64,000 nucleotides of DNA from Candidatus Nomurabacteria bacterium (GCA_020631865.1 JACKGS010000001.1:186001-250000), one strand, 5' to 3'; positions 45,991 to 54,345 are shown, counted from the first letter of the stretch. The notes: a model not told the origin generated them from the letters alone. Numbers and translations: made by a program.

Positions 45991-46593
45991 TTATTCCTGT
46001 AACTGGGATACTATTTTTGTGAACATTTTCTTCAAAGCTGATAAATCTAATTCTTCGGCAGCAATCCTAGAGGCTTCATCGTTTTCATGTCCAATTATTT
46101 TTGTCCAGTCAATTTCAAATCCAGCATCACGTGCAACACGTGACCAAAAGATACGTTGGGCCCGTCCATTTCCCTCACGAAATGGATGAATATAATTTAA
46201 CTGGTCATAAAAATAAGCAATGCGCTCAATAAATACATTAACTGATAGACCTGTAAGAAATTCTTCTTTTTTGAGTTCATTAAAAATAAAATTTAATGCA
46301 AGAGTTATCTTATCAACAATTAAAAAGAACTCGGCTCCCTCATCATTTTTTTTGATATCTACCGTCCGTATTGTGCCAGCCCAGTCATACACACCACTAA
46401 AAAGCTGGCGGTGGATCGCAAGAAGTTCAAAAGTATCATTGGTTCTTGGTATATGATGTGACTCGAGCTCAAGCTCATTAGCAAAAACTATTTGTGGTTC
46501 AATAGTTTGTAACTCATGTGAAGATACCGCACCGACTAGGTTACGTAGAATACCTGTTGATTTGTCGATATATGGATCGACAATATTTGACAC
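45991..46593 (-). CDS. fic: Fic-domain AMP-transferase toxin
   Basis: 200 residues. The Fic core HPFREGNGRAQRIFWSR matches HPF-x2-GNGR with the catalytic histidine. Upstream, the flap region reads GVYDWAGTIRTVDIKKNDEG, typical of VbhT/FicT toxins. It transfers AMP onto a target (gyrase and topoisomerase IV for FicT). The start overlaps by one base the stop of the small antitoxin gene, the standard VbhA-VbhT arrangement. Confidence 0.92.
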   Translation of the reverse strand: MSNIVDPYIDKSTGILRNLVGAVSSHELQTIEPQIVFANELELESHHIPRTNDTFELLAIHRQLFSGVYDWAGTIRTVDIKKNDEGAEFFLIVDKITLALNFIFNELKKEEFLTGLSVNVFIERIAYFYDQLNYIHPFREGNGRAQRIFWSRVARDAGFEIDWTKIIGHENDEASRIAAEELDLSALKKMFTKIVSQLQE

Positions 46594-46769
46594 TACAAAG
46601 CTCCGTAACGTGCTCGTATTTTTTTGGCAACCTGTTTAGCAGATGACTTACCAACAATATAGTTTTCAGCAATTTTTAAAGAATCTCTTGATACCCTTAA
46701 GCCCTCGAGCCTTTCGTTAGCAACAGCTTGCTGAACATTTTTAGTGCGCCTTTTAGATTGCTTATCCAT
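46593..46769 (-). CDS. VbhA-type antitoxin of the Fic toxin
   Basis: 58 residues from ATG 46769 (an ATG at 46799 would prefix ten odd residues). The body ANERLEGLRVSRDSLKIAE and KSSAKQVAKKIRARYG follows the VbhA layout of an inhibitory helix then a small three-helix fold. The inhibitory motif (S/T)-x3-E-(G/N) appears as NERLEG: the Glu that contacts the Fic anchor Arg is kept, but the first position is Asn instead of Ser/Thr. This gene precedes fic, as in other vbhA-vbhT pairs. Confidence 0.75.
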   Translation of the reverse strand: MDKQSKRRTKNVQQAVANERLEGLRVSRDSLKIAENYIVGKSSAKQVAKKIRARYGAL

Positions 46770-46808
46770 ATTACTATTATACCATAAGTGGCTCAGCACA
46801 TCTTATAG

Positions 46809-48989
46809 TCAGGTTTTGATTTTAGAGAGGGGGAAGCGGAAACCGAAGGTACTACCCTTACCCTCTGTACTTTCAAAAATTATGGAACCGCCTTGTTCAG
46901 CGATGATTTTTTGAGCCATAAATAAACCTAGGCCAGTTCCATCCGGACGGGCTTTGCGTGCATTTCCGGCACGGAAGAATTTGGTAAACAATTTATGCTG
47001 CTCGCGCTTCGGTACGCCAATACCAGTATCAATAACCTTGAACACTACATCAGCAGAATCGACAAACAGCTGTATTGTCACAGTTCCACCGGCGGCTGTG
47101 TAGTAAATTGCATTATCCACTAGATTCATCATCACCTGACGAATCTTGTTATCATCCAGCATAACCTTAGGAAACACTTCTGGCGCCTGATATTGTAAAG
47201 TTATATCCCGTGACCCTGCCATCTCACGAAGCTGAGTAATTTCTTCTGAAACAACCATCGGTAGATCAACCTCTTTTGGTTCAATAACAAACTTACCTGT
47301 CTTAATTCTAGAAACATTTAAGAAATCTGCAATTAAATAAACCATCCGCTGAGAACTCCCAAAAGCCTCTTTTATAGCCTTCTCTTGAGCTTTTGTAACC
47401 TTTCCCAAATCACCCTCTGCCAACATAGAAAGATAACCCTTGATAGAAGTTAGGGGTGTTCTAAGCTGATGCGATGCCATGCTGATAAACTCATCCTTAG
47501 CCTCGTCTAATGCAATCAGCTTTCGATTGGTCTTTTTAAGCTCACGAGTAGCCTCATTAACCTTCTCTTGCAAAGTAATATTAAACGCCTGAATCTCCTC
47601 AAACCGCTGTGCATTCTGAAGCGCCACCGCCAACTCGTTAGATGCAATATTCAACAGACCAATATCCTGAGAATTATAAATATTCCCACTCTTCTTCGGC
47701 CCTAGCACCAAATAACCAATATTTTCATCTTTAGTAACCAGTGGCGCTACCACGCTAATATCTTCAGCCCTAAGAACCTCACGCAGCCCCCCGCCACGCT
47801 CCTCTAGCTCATCATAAACTATAATGTTCTTACCTCTTTTTTGAAGATTAGATTGCAGAATACTAGAATCTTTAACAACCCAATGCTGTCCAATCTGATC
47901 TCCACCATGCAGACCCTCATTGCCACCCACTAACAAAAACCCCATATAAGTAGGCCGAAGAGCCTCAGAAAGCGCCAACAATGCTCCCTTCTGCACTTTA
48001 TGAGGATCCACCGTACCAACAATCACCCCCGAAACCTTATCCAGAACCCCCTGTGTCTCATACGCATCTTTATAGAAGAATTTATTTGTAACTCTATTAA
48101 AAAATCGGATAATTGGAGCGTAAGTTGTGGCAATAATCATAGCAATAATAGCGAAGAATAATCTCTGTAGATATGTAATGTTGCTGATATCAAAAATAAA
48201 TCCACCGACAATATACACCACTAAAACATAACCTAGGCCAACGGTTGTTGCAGAAAATAAATAACCTACAGCCCTAACAATAAAATGGCGAATATCAAAT
48301 AATTTTTGTCGAACCATGCCATAAACCGTAAAACTAGTGTAATAGTAAGGTGCACAATAACCAATAATATAAAGTATATTATTTTTACCGTATATCGCAG
48401 GTAATATAATGATGAATAACGTGGCATGAAAGATGCTCAATACCAAGCCCGACAGTAAGGTGACAGTTTGTCTACGCAAGAGTTGGTTATTTGTATCCTT
48501 TAACTGACGTCCGTTTTCAATGAGTACTAAAAATAAAATAGCAAAAGTATATAATACGAACAGCACAGAAAGTGAACCAGCATGGTATACCAATTTATCT
48601 TTTACAAGCGAAAAGTTGCCTGCAATTAATTCTGTACTTGAAACAATGACCAAGAGTACACCAAAAAAAATGATTAGCTTATGCACTCTTCGTATTACTT
48701 TGTGCTTTGGATAGAAAAGATTGAATATATATATCAACTGCAAAGATATCGCACCAAGCATAAATGCTATTCTATTGGTGATATTAAAGAACCAAAGATT
48801 TTCTAATGTAAACTGACTATCAACAAAAGTTAATACTGAATTAGTAATTGTCCACAATAATATACTTAAAGATAATCCAGCAAAAATCTGCTGGCTTCGC
48901 TCATTAGTACGATTGCTCTGCAATAGTATTCCTAAGCTTAATCCCAGTTGAACTACGGCAATCAATACAAGAATAATAACTATAATCAT
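46809..48989 (-). CDS. Hybrid-free sensor histidine kinase with 7-8 membrane helices and GAF domain
   Basis: 726 residues. The N-terminal ~310 residues hold eight hydrophobic helices (7TM-type histidine-kinase sensory module). A GAF-like domain follows (about 325-465), then a coiled coil, HisKA with phospho-histidine in MASHQLRTPLTSIKGYLSML (about 508), and HATPase_c with NLVDNAIYYTAAGGTV, VIDTGIGVPKREQH and DGTGLGLFMAQKII. All boxes are intact. No receiver domain is attached, so it may signal through a single-domain regulator such as those near 61 kb. Confidence 0.9.
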   Translation of the reverse strand: MIIVIILVLIAVVQLGLSLGILLQSNRTNERSQQIFAGLSLSILLWTITNSVLTFVDSQFTLENLWFFNITNRIAFMLGAISLQLIYIFNLFYPKHKVIRRVHKLIIFFGVLLVIVSSTELIAGNFSLVKDKLVYHAGSLSVLFVLYTFAILFLVLIENGRQLKDTNNQLLRRQTVTLLSGLVLSIFHATLFIIILPAIYGKNNILYIIGYCAPYYYTSFTVYGMVRQKLFDIRHFIVRAVGYLFSATTVGLGYVLVVYIVGGFIFDISNITYLQRLFFAIIAMIIATTYAPIIRFFNRVTNKFFYKDAYETQGVLDKVSGVIVGTVDPHKVQKGALLALSEALRPTYMGFLLVGGNEGLHGGDQIGQHWVVKDSSILQSNLQKRGKNIIVYDELEERGGGLREVLRAEDISVVAPLVTKDENIGYLVLGPKKSGNIYNSQDIGLLNIASNELAVALQNAQRFEEIQAFNITLQEKVNEATRELKKTNRKLIALDEAKDEFISMASHQLRTPLTSIKGYLSMLAEGDLGKVTKAQEKAIKEAFGSSQRMVYLIADFLNVSRIKTGKFVIEPKEVDLPMVVSEEITQLREMAGSRDITLQYQAPEVFPKVMLDDNKIRQVMMNLVDNAIYYTAAGGTVTIQLFVDSADVVFKVIDTGIGVPKREQHKLFTKFFRAGNARKARPDGTGLGLFMAQKIIAEQGGSIIFESTEGKGSTFGFRFPLSKIKT

Positions 48990-49028
48990 TATTTACAATT
49001 ATAGCAATTGCCATACATTTAATATATA

Positions 49029-49865
49029 TCAGATTGATATTTCTGGAGGACCCAAGGGTACGAGTTGCCTGAATACTGACATATTTGTTTCAGAAGCTGG
49101 AATAAAGTATGGGTAATAATGTTCATCAAATTGCCCTTCTGTCGATGAAGGAGTGCCTAGGTCATCTCGTCCAGCAACGGTCTCAAACGATACGCCAATT
49201 GTACTCAATGAAGTAATTGCTTGTTCATTTAGATGTGCGAAGATTCCATAATTAGCTCTGCCATCATCATTGTTAGTCACTGTATTAAAGATAGCTATAT
49301 ACCCCAAGTCAGATGTACGGAGTCCATTTTCAGTCTCTAACTTCTCGCCAACCCTAAAGTTTGTCTCAATACTGATACATTCAGATAAATCAATTCCCCT
49401 GGATGAATAATAACCAACTAGCTCCTCTCTCGAAAGGCCCGGGTTTGCATCTAACACTTCCTCTAGCATAGCAATACCAGTGCTTTGCTCTATAGAATTA
49501 TCAGAAAATGCAAAATTACCCTCATTAAATCTTTGCCCCGTAGATCGAAATGCATGTACAATCCTGCCGTCCGCCGAATCAGGATCGACAATCACTAAAA
49601 ATTTAGAGCAATCTTCTACTTCTGCTGAAATAAAAGTAGTAATCTCCGGGAAAACCACTGCCTCAAGGGTACGAACTAAATTTGCATATCTGCTATCGCT
49701 GCCAAACCATACAGCAATCTGCCCAACATTCTCATCAGCTTTTTGTTTTATGCAATTAATTAAATCGGCTTGTAATATATCAAATTCATTTGAGTCAAGA
49801 TTATATCTTATATATTCCCCTTTTTTCTCTGGCTTTATTGTAATAATATCTTCGTGTTGATTCAT
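49029..49865 (-). CDS. Protein of unknown function in the arginine decarboxylase operon
   Basis: 278 residues, soluble, unrecognised. DILQADLINCIKQKADENVG, IAVWFGSDSRYANLVRTLEA and LVIVDPDSADGRIVHAFRST suggest an alpha/beta fold. The C-terminal half (IFAHLNEQAITSLSTIGVSF, then HYYPYFIPA) recalls GNAT-fold acyl-amino-acid or acyl-homoserine lactone synthases, but only loosely. It is the third gene after the pyruvoyl decarboxylase and lies 16 bases behind the GNAT gene, so it probably acts in the same pathway. Confidence 0.5.
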   Translation of the reverse strand: MNQHEDIITIKPEKKGEYIRYNLDSNEFDILQADLINCIKQKADENVGQIAVWFGSDSRYANLVRTLEAVVFPEITTFISAEVEDCSKFLVIVDPDSADGRIVHAFRSTGQRFNEGNFAFSDNSIEQSTGIAMLEEVLDANPGLSREELVGYYSSRGIDLSECISIETNFRVGEKLETENGLRTSDLGYIAIFNTVTNNDDGRANYGIFAHLNEQAITSLSTIGVSFETVAGRDDLGTPSSTEGQFDEHYYPYFIPASETNMSVFRQLVPLGPPEISI

Positions 49866-49881
49866 AATATCTCCTTTAATA

Positions 49882-51339
49882 TTACTCCTGGCTATGAAGC
49901 GCTTCCTTGCTCTCTACTCGTTTAGATGCCATCTTAATGAGTGCTAAAATACTGGCTACGGAAAGAGTTGCCATGGCTATTGTTTCTGGCTCAGGGTAAC
50001 TAATACCTTTTGAAACAGCATATCCTTGTATTGCGAGTACGCCCGAAAGCCCAAGTGACGCCTTAAGCCCTTGAACTATATTTTCGCGAAGTGTAATATC
50101 AGGATTTTCAGTTTTATTGATAACCCCAAGTACAGCCGAGCCCCCTAAATATGTTGCAGCAATTTTAGTTGCAGTAGATACCTTAATATCTGGGCCAATG
50201 CCACGTTTTTCCGCATATTTATTAATCTTTTGCATCCAATTCGTTGCAAACTTACTGTCAAGTAAGTCTGCTGCTGCAACAGCACTAAGACCCTCTGTGA
50301 CTAGAGTAGATAGACCAAGCACACCGGCAACCACTACGGGGCTTTCTCCCTTAGCTTGTGCCATTGCTGCCAAGCCAAATCTTAGCGCTTCATTCCAAGG
50401 TCCGAATTCAAATGCCATGATCATTGATGCAACTGCCCTACGGCCAATTAATATAGTACTTCGATCAGGTGAACTCTCATCGACCCTCACGTGATCAATA
50501 CTTTCGTCACCTGGTATGGGTAATTCACCCCACATATTTGCTTCTATATATACAGCTTTTTCATTTATACGATCAACAAACCATGTACCCGTTTCACCGC
50601 ATTCCCAAATTTCATCTACCCGTTCTATATCATGCAGTGGTAAATAAAAATCAATTAGATGCCGGGTCGCAGCTTGGTCCTCTACTAACCACCAGTTCTC
50701 AGGCTTATATTCAAGTCTATAAGTATCAAACTTTTCGATAGTTTCAGGTATAACCATCGCTCTTGAATCCACGGATAATGGCTGCATTCCCATCCGATCA
50801 AGCGATCGTATCCAGCCGTCGTAAGGCGCTCCGTCATCTCGAAGCATACCTATATACTCATTAAAATCAAACTTGCCTGTTTGTTGTTTATATTCACCAT
50901 AATTAGAAGGTCGAAAATCACCTATTACATGTTCGATTTCTTCGTCTTGTGCAAACTCTAATGCCTGTTTTACTAATTTTGAAGCAGTTCCCTTGCCTTT
51001 TGCATCAGCAGCAATACTCATTGACATAAAGGCAAGTGTATTGCCCTGTCTTTTATAAGTATCTCTGTAGGTAAAGTCAATGCCAGCAATATCATCCCAG
51101 TGCGGAAGGCTTTTCGCATTACCATCCCAGTCAATTCTGTTAGTGGACAAGGCTCCAAGCAACTGCCGATGCTGATCCCACTCTATGAACTGTCCACCCG
51201 GAAAGGTCTCATCTTGACCTTGTAGTTCTCCATGAGAATAAGCTAACCAAGGCGCCCAATTTGGAAGTTCAAGCTCTTCATAAACTCTAGTTATCAATTC
51301 ATCGGATCTAGACTGCTCATATTTATCTAGTTGAGACAT
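49882..51339 (-). CDS. GNAT acetyltransferase fused to a C-terminal membrane domain
   Basis: 485 residues. Residues about 90-210 look like a GNAT domain: LAFMSMSIAADAKGKGTASK continues LVKQALEFA (the R/Q-x2-G-x-G/A acetyl-CoA loop, here AKGKGTA), followed by HVIGDFRPSNYGEYKQQTGK. After about 290 the protein becomes helical and hydrophobic (LAAMAQAKGESPVVVAGVLG, NIVQGLKASLGLSGVLAIQG, IAMATLSVASILALIKMA), resembling several membrane segments. Natural partner of the decarboxylase upstream (3-base spacing). Confidence 0.65.
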   Translation of the reverse strand: MSQLDKYEQSRSDELITRVYEELELPNWAPWLAYSHGELQGQDETFPGGQFIEWDQHRQLLGALSTNRIDWDGNAKSLPHWDDIAGIDFTYRDTYKRQGNTLAFMSMSIAADAKGKGTASKLVKQALEFAQDEEIEHVIGDFRPSNYGEYKQQTGKFDFNEYIGMLRDDGAPYDGWIRSLDRMGMQPLSVDSRAMVIPETIEKFDTYRLEYKPENWWLVEDQAATRHLIDFYLPLHDIERVDEIWECGETGTWFVDRINEKAVYIEANMWGELPIPGDESIDHVRVDESSPDRSTILIGRRAVASMIMAFEFGPWNEALRFGLAAMAQAKGESPVVVAGVLGLSTLVTEGLSAVAAADLLDSKFATNWMQKINKYAEKRGIGPDIKVSTATKIAATYLGGSAVLGVINKTENPDITLRENIVQGLKASLGLSGVLAIQGYAVSKGISYPEPETIAMATLSVASILALIKMASKRVESKEALHSQE

Positions 51340-51342
51340 ATT

Positions 51343-51852
51343 CTACCTTAGTAAGTAGGGCACATTATTCCAGTCACTTGCTTGATACATAGCGACCGCT
51401 AGTGCGCATACAGCTAGGCCAGATTCAGTACATTCTATACCTACAACCTCTTGACCTCTTCGCCAATCACTACCTTCTATATTACGATTTTTTAATAAAC
51501 CATTTAAACTAAATTTGATATCACTAGTGACAGAATGCTCGCTAGGACCTTCGTGTTCAACAAAAAGCCCCTTGTTGTCTGTTGGATCTTGCACCCAACC
51601 AATACCAGCCCAAGCTTCTTCGCCAACTTTGCTGGCACGCTGGTCTGCATATACAACATAAAGACGATCACCCCAGCCTCCTGGCGTATCTTCAAAAGGA
51701 GCCTCTACAATATCAATCTCAGTATTTGGGGGCACAACACTACTCAGACGTATAAGGTTACGGTTTTCAATACCAGCATTTGTTAAAGCATTATCAAATG
51801 CCGCAAGATTGGTCTCACCTATGCCAGTTGCTGTAGTGATCGGAATTCTCAT
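51343..51852 (-). CDS. Pyruvoyl-dependent arginine decarboxylase family protein
   Basis: 169 residues, the size of AaxB/PvlArgDC. ENRNLIRLSSVVPPNTEIDI contains the Ser37-Ser38 self-cleavage site (NL-x3-SS-x2-PP), with beta chain before and pyruvoyl-bearing alpha chain from Ser38. GWGDRLYVVYADQRAS, AGIGWVQD, KGLFVEHEG and IECTESGLAVCALAVAMYQA are the other family blocks. The family decarboxylates arginine to agmatine (a few members act on other substrates). It leads a three-gene operon with its own consensus promoter and a structured leader. Confidence 0.82.
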   Translation of the reverse strand: MRIPITTATGIGETNLAAFDNALTNAGIENRNLIRLSSVVPPNTEIDIVEAPFEDTPGGWGDRLYVVYADQRASKVGEEAWAGIGWVQDPTDNKGLFVEHEGPSEHSVTSDIKFSLNGLLKNRNIEGSDWRRGQEVVGIECTESGLAVCALAVAMYQASDWNNVPYLLR

Positions 51853-51861
51853 ATACTACTT

Positions 51862-51926
51862 ATCTCCTAAAAAATAATAGGCGTGAGCGTCGTGCCTATT
51901 ATTTAGGTAAAACGCTCACGCCTATT
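51862..51926 (-). promoter_or_regulatory. Attenuator-like stem-loop in the leader of the arginine decarboxylase operon
   Basis: A perfect 14-base inverted repeat (AATAGGCGTGAGCG at 51913-51926 complement; CGCTCACGCCTATT at 51876-51889 complement) encloses 23 bases and is followed by ATTTTTTAGG, then the AGGAGA ribosome binding site and ATG. The stem plus T-run is a terminator shape. The loop contains AATAGGC again, which could pair with the distal GCCTATT instead, giving a mutually exclusive fold. Confidence 0.6.
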
Positions 51927-51952
51927 TGTAAATATTATCGAAACTATGTCAA

Positions 51953-51981
51953 ATTATAGCAAATTATACACCCTTTGTCAA
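51953..51981 (-). promoter_or_regulatory. Repeated consensus promoter, copy 1 (decarboxylase operon)
   Basis: TTGACA (51976-51981) and TATAAT (51953-51958) with a 17-base spacer: a perfect sigma-70-type promoter on the minus strand. The spacer itself contains a second TATAATTTG. The start is predicted near 51946. It begins 2 bases beyond the stop of the M16-like gene 51983-52951. Confidence 0.75.
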
Positions 51982-51982
51982 G

Positions 51983-52951
51983 TTATTTAGTGATAAGCCT
52001 GCTACTTAAAGATTCTTCTATTTTTTTACCTCTATAACTCACTTTGACTACTATATTTTCTAATACTGTATCAATAGAGCTAAGTACATCAGTACTTTGA
52101 AGATATTTTTGCCCAAAGATAATATTGTGATCTTCATATAACCCATAGTGGTCTAGATTAAAATAAGTATCTGCGTTAATCTTACTCAGCTTACTCTGCA
52201 GATCTGAAACATACTCATCAGTTATATAAGTTTTTAGATATTTTTTACACGCCCGCATTGCTACACTTGCGTCAACTTCTGCCGTTTTTCGTGCATGCAA
52301 ATGTACATATGAAGCAGCTTGATCAGTTGTGAAGTCGTATGCATACCATCCCAGCGTTTCAGGTATTACCTCATAACCTAGTCGCCTTACTAGAAGACCT
52401 TGGATGATCTTGATTAATGGTACTAAACTTTTATTATGCTTGATAAAGTCTGAGGCTACACTAACACTCATTAGTGCGTTACTAAAGCTAGACGACGCCA
52501 TATCTTTTAGTGATAAGTCACCATTTTTGTGCAGCTTAATATTTTTCATAGTAATCACTTCTGTATTTTCTATGTCATCCCAAGTGATCGAATTAAGTAC
52601 AGCAATGTCGTTCTCCAAAGCATCAAGGTCACTCTGATTACCAGAAAATCTTTGTTCATTTTCGGCGCAGACTTCTGTAATGGCAGAGATCAAAGAATTT
52701 TTGTCTGTTGACACATTGAGCTTGCTAATTTGAGGTACTAGATTCTGTGCATCAAGACTGTACAAATCTAGATCTAAACAGATCAAACCGCCATGAAATG
52801 CAGTGGCAGTATAACTATAATCTATTCCGTTAATTAGCCCTTTTGAATCAAAATACCTCCACATAGTCGTAACAAAAAGATGCTCATATATGTGGTTAGT
52901 AACGGGCTTCGGATATATTTTGTATAATCTTATTCTCATTTCAATACGCAT
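51983..52951 (-). CDS. HXXEH (M16-like) protein of module 2
   Basis: 322 residues from ATG 52951 (an ATG at 52939 is also possible). VTNHIYEHLFVTTMWRYF carries His20-x2-Glu23-His24, the inverted zinc motif of M16 peptidases, near the N-terminus where it belongs. TATAFHGGLICLDLDLYS then matches the strand after the M16 active site, and an acidic helix (LISAITEVCAENEQRF, about 65-75 residues after the motif) offers the third ligand. Only one M16-type half is present, without signal peptide. Length and layout equal those of 53348-54298, its diverged paralogue. Zinc peptidase activity is inferred, not established. Confidence 0.5.
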   Translation of the reverse strand: MRIEMRIRLYKIYPKPVTNHIYEHLFVTTMWRYFDSKGLINGIDYSYTATAFHGGLICLDLDLYSLDAQNLVPQISKLNVSTDKNSLISAITEVCAENEQRFSGNQSDLDALENDIAVLNSITWDDIENTEVITMKNIKLHKNGDLSLKDMASSSFSNALMSVSVASDFIKHNKSLVPLIKIIQGLLVRRLGYEVIPETLGWYAYDFTTDQAASYVHLHARKTAEVDASVAMRACKKYLKTYITDEYVSDLQSKLSKINADTYFNLDHYGLYEDHNIIFGQKYLQSTDVLSSIDTVLENIVVKVSYRGKKIEESLSSRLITK

Positions 52952-52962
52952 TATATAGTAAA

Positions 52963-53009
52963 TGCCCCGTCAGGTTTCCTCGAATAAACGAGTACTACCT
53001 GACGGGGCA
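52963..53009 (-). terminator. Hairpin between small basic gene and M16-like gene, module 2
   Basis: A perfect 13-base inverted repeat (TGCCCCGTCAGGT at 52963-52975; ACCTGACGGGGCA at 52997-53009) with an inner stem CTCG/CGAG, followed on the minus strand by TTTACTATATAAT. The T-run is weak, so partial termination or 3'-end stabilisation is more probable than full stop. Confidence 0.6.
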
Positions 53010-53019
53010 AATCACTGGG

Positions 53020-53226
53020 CTACCAGAGCCCACCCTTCTTCTTGCCACCACCGTTGCCACGGTTGCCCGTCAAGCTCTTGTGGTGGTTCTTGTTCGAGTT
53101 GAGACCCTTCTGGGCCCTACCCGAACTGGATGGGAAGGGGTCGAACATGCTTCGCGCCTGTCCGCTGCCCGAACGTTTGTTCGGGTTGGCCGGTTTCTGA
53201 TACTTACCGGCTCGACTACGGGTCAT
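53020..53226 (-). CDS. Small very basic protein of module 2
   Basis: 68 residues from ATG 53226, preceded by GGAG at the right distance. A longer frame with GTG at 53268 is rejected because its codons coincide with the conserved leader RNA. The sequence (TRSRAGKYQKPANPNKR; SMFDPFPSSSGRAQKGLN; GNGGGKKKGGLW) is rich in Lys, Arg, Gly, Ser and Asn with almost no acid, no signal peptide and no membrane segment. It could be a nucleic-acid-binding peptide or a substrate of the M16-like protein next to it. GC is higher than in the neighbours. Confidence 0.55.
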   Translation of the reverse strand: MTRSRAGKYQKPANPNKRSGSGQARSMFDPFPSSSGRAQKGLNSNKNHHKSLTGNRGNGGGKKKGGLW

Positions 53227-53246
53227 AGGTACTCCAGTGACTCGAT

Positions 53247-53296
53247 GTGCGTACTTAGGTTTCCGCACAACCTACAGCTTCAAAAGTCTCGAAGCT
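53247..53296 (-). promoter_or_regulatory. Structured 5' leader RNA, copy 2 (hairpin + H-type pseudoknot)
   Basis: From the predicted start (about 53297) the RNA begins with AGCTTC-n9-GAAGCT (53296-53276), followed by AGGTT-GTGCG-GA-AACCT-AAGTA-CGCAC (53273-53247). AGGTT pairs AACCT, and GTGCG in its loop pairs CGCAC, a textbook H-type pseudoknot. Twenty bases later comes the ATG. The pseudoknot sequence is almost identical to that at 54605-54630; the hairpin arms differ but still pair. Confidence 0.6.
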
Positions 53297-53303
53297 ATTT
53301 CAA

Positions 53304-53332
53304 GTTATAGCAAATTATATTATTATTGTCAA
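53304..53332 (-). promoter_or_regulatory. Repeated consensus promoter, copy 2 (module 2)
   Basis: TTGACA (53327-53332), 17-base spacer, TATAAC (53304-53309) on the minus strand. The spacer ends ATAATTTGC as in copies 1 and 3. The start is placed at the base of the leader hairpin. Confidence 0.7.
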
Positions 53333-53347
53333 GTGGTTTACAATGAT

Positions 53348-54298
53348 CTAGTAGCAGATCTCTTTGTGTTCATCGGTGGTTTTTGTTATTTCAAAAGTAA
53401 GTTTTGAAAATAGATCTAGGACTGCTTCCGGGGTCATTTTAGCGACTACCGCTTCTCTTGAAGTTAGGATGCCGGTATATCTATAGTAATCTATCGTCAA
53501 GGTGTGCCAATTTTTAGCATTCACAAATGACTTAAGATACGCCTGTAACCATTCCCCGAATAGATCTCGATTCATCTGGCCAAATTGAAAAAATGCAGTT
53601 TTTAAATTTTTCAGTAACTTTTCTTCAGAAAAACTATCTTTTTGAAAAGTATAAATAGCCATTGCGCCCATAGTATTTTGAGTATTGCTTAACGGATAGC
53701 TCTTGGTATCACCGTATGCCTCCTGGGCATATACAATCGAGTCTATGAGATCATATATAATTGGTAATGAACGAAGAAAAACTAAACTCTCTTCGAGTGT
53801 CAGATCCGTAAGTCCAGCAGTAACCGTGTAATCAACGTACGATTGTTTGGCAGCTTTTTCTGAAATAATTTTAGAGCCTCTGAAAGCCGTAGCATCCAGA
53901 ATGACCGGGTCCATCTTTTTGACATCAGTAAAACCAATCTCGTCTATTTTCCGTAGCTCTTCAGTAACCTGATTGTAATCTTTCGGCTCCAGCTTTACAC
54001 CTAACTCTGCGCCCATCCGTTTTAGCTCATGCTGTATCTCATCGTGCGTGAATACATGATCAGACTGTGTGTAAGACTCGAAAAGTTGCTTTACTTCATT
54101 TTGATAAAATCCAAAATCGAGAAAAATCACATCCGAAAAGGTCTCTCCATCGAGCCAGCCATACGGTGTGATAATTTTGTACTTATCAGCCAAAAGCTTT
54201 TTGAACTTAGCGATAAATAAATGTTCGTACAAATGAGCGACAGTATCATCAAAGTGATCTGTTCTCAGCACAAGAATACCTGTTTGTAGTGGGTTCAT
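53348..54298 (-). CDS. HXXEH (M16-like) protein of module 1
   Basis: 316 residues from ATG 54298 (TAGGGAT ribosome binding site before it; six more codons are possible to 54316). DDTVAHLYEHLFIAKF carries His-x2-Glu-His (residues 22-26 of this start). YGWLDGETFSDVIFLDFGFY parallels the NA-x-T strand of M16 peptidases, and FTHDEIQHELKRMGAE about 65-72 residues on gives the third glutamate ligand. Half-size for M16, no signal peptide, so cytosolic. It lies 60 bases after the small basic gene and before promoter copy 2. Its paralogue is 51983-52951. Confidence 0.55.
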   Translation of the reverse strand: MNPLQTGILVLRTDHFDDTVAHLYEHLFIAKFKKLLADKYKIITPYGWLDGETFSDVIFLDFGFYQNEVKQLFESYTQSDHVFTHDEIQHELKRMGAELGVKLEPKDYNQVTEELRKIDEIGFTDVKKMDPVILDATAFRGSKIISEKAAKQSYVDYTVTAGLTDLTLEESLVFLRSLPIIYDLIDSIVYAQEAYGDTKSYPLSNTQNTMGAMAIYTFQKDSFSEEKLLKNLKTAFFQFGQMNRDLFGEWLQAYLKSFVNAKNWHTLTIDYYRYTGILTSREAVVAKMTPEAVLDLFSKLTFEITKTTDEHKEICY

Positions 54299-54320
54299 AT
54301 TATCCCTATAATACATTAAA

Positions 54321-54345
54321 TGAGCCAGTTTTAAGACATGGCTCA
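54321..54345 (-). terminator. Hairpin between small basic gene and M16-like gene, module 1
   Basis: TGAGCCA, 11-base loop, TGGCTCA, then TTTAATG on the minus strand. Same position as the stronger hairpin in module 2, and similarly followed by TTTA. Probably a leaky terminator or mRNA stabiliser. Confidence 0.5.

Noticed and set aside
53227..53268. GTG start extending the module 2 small protein by 14 codons
   Set aside because: These bases belong to the pseudoknot leader shared with module 1; ATG 53226 has a proper GGAG site.
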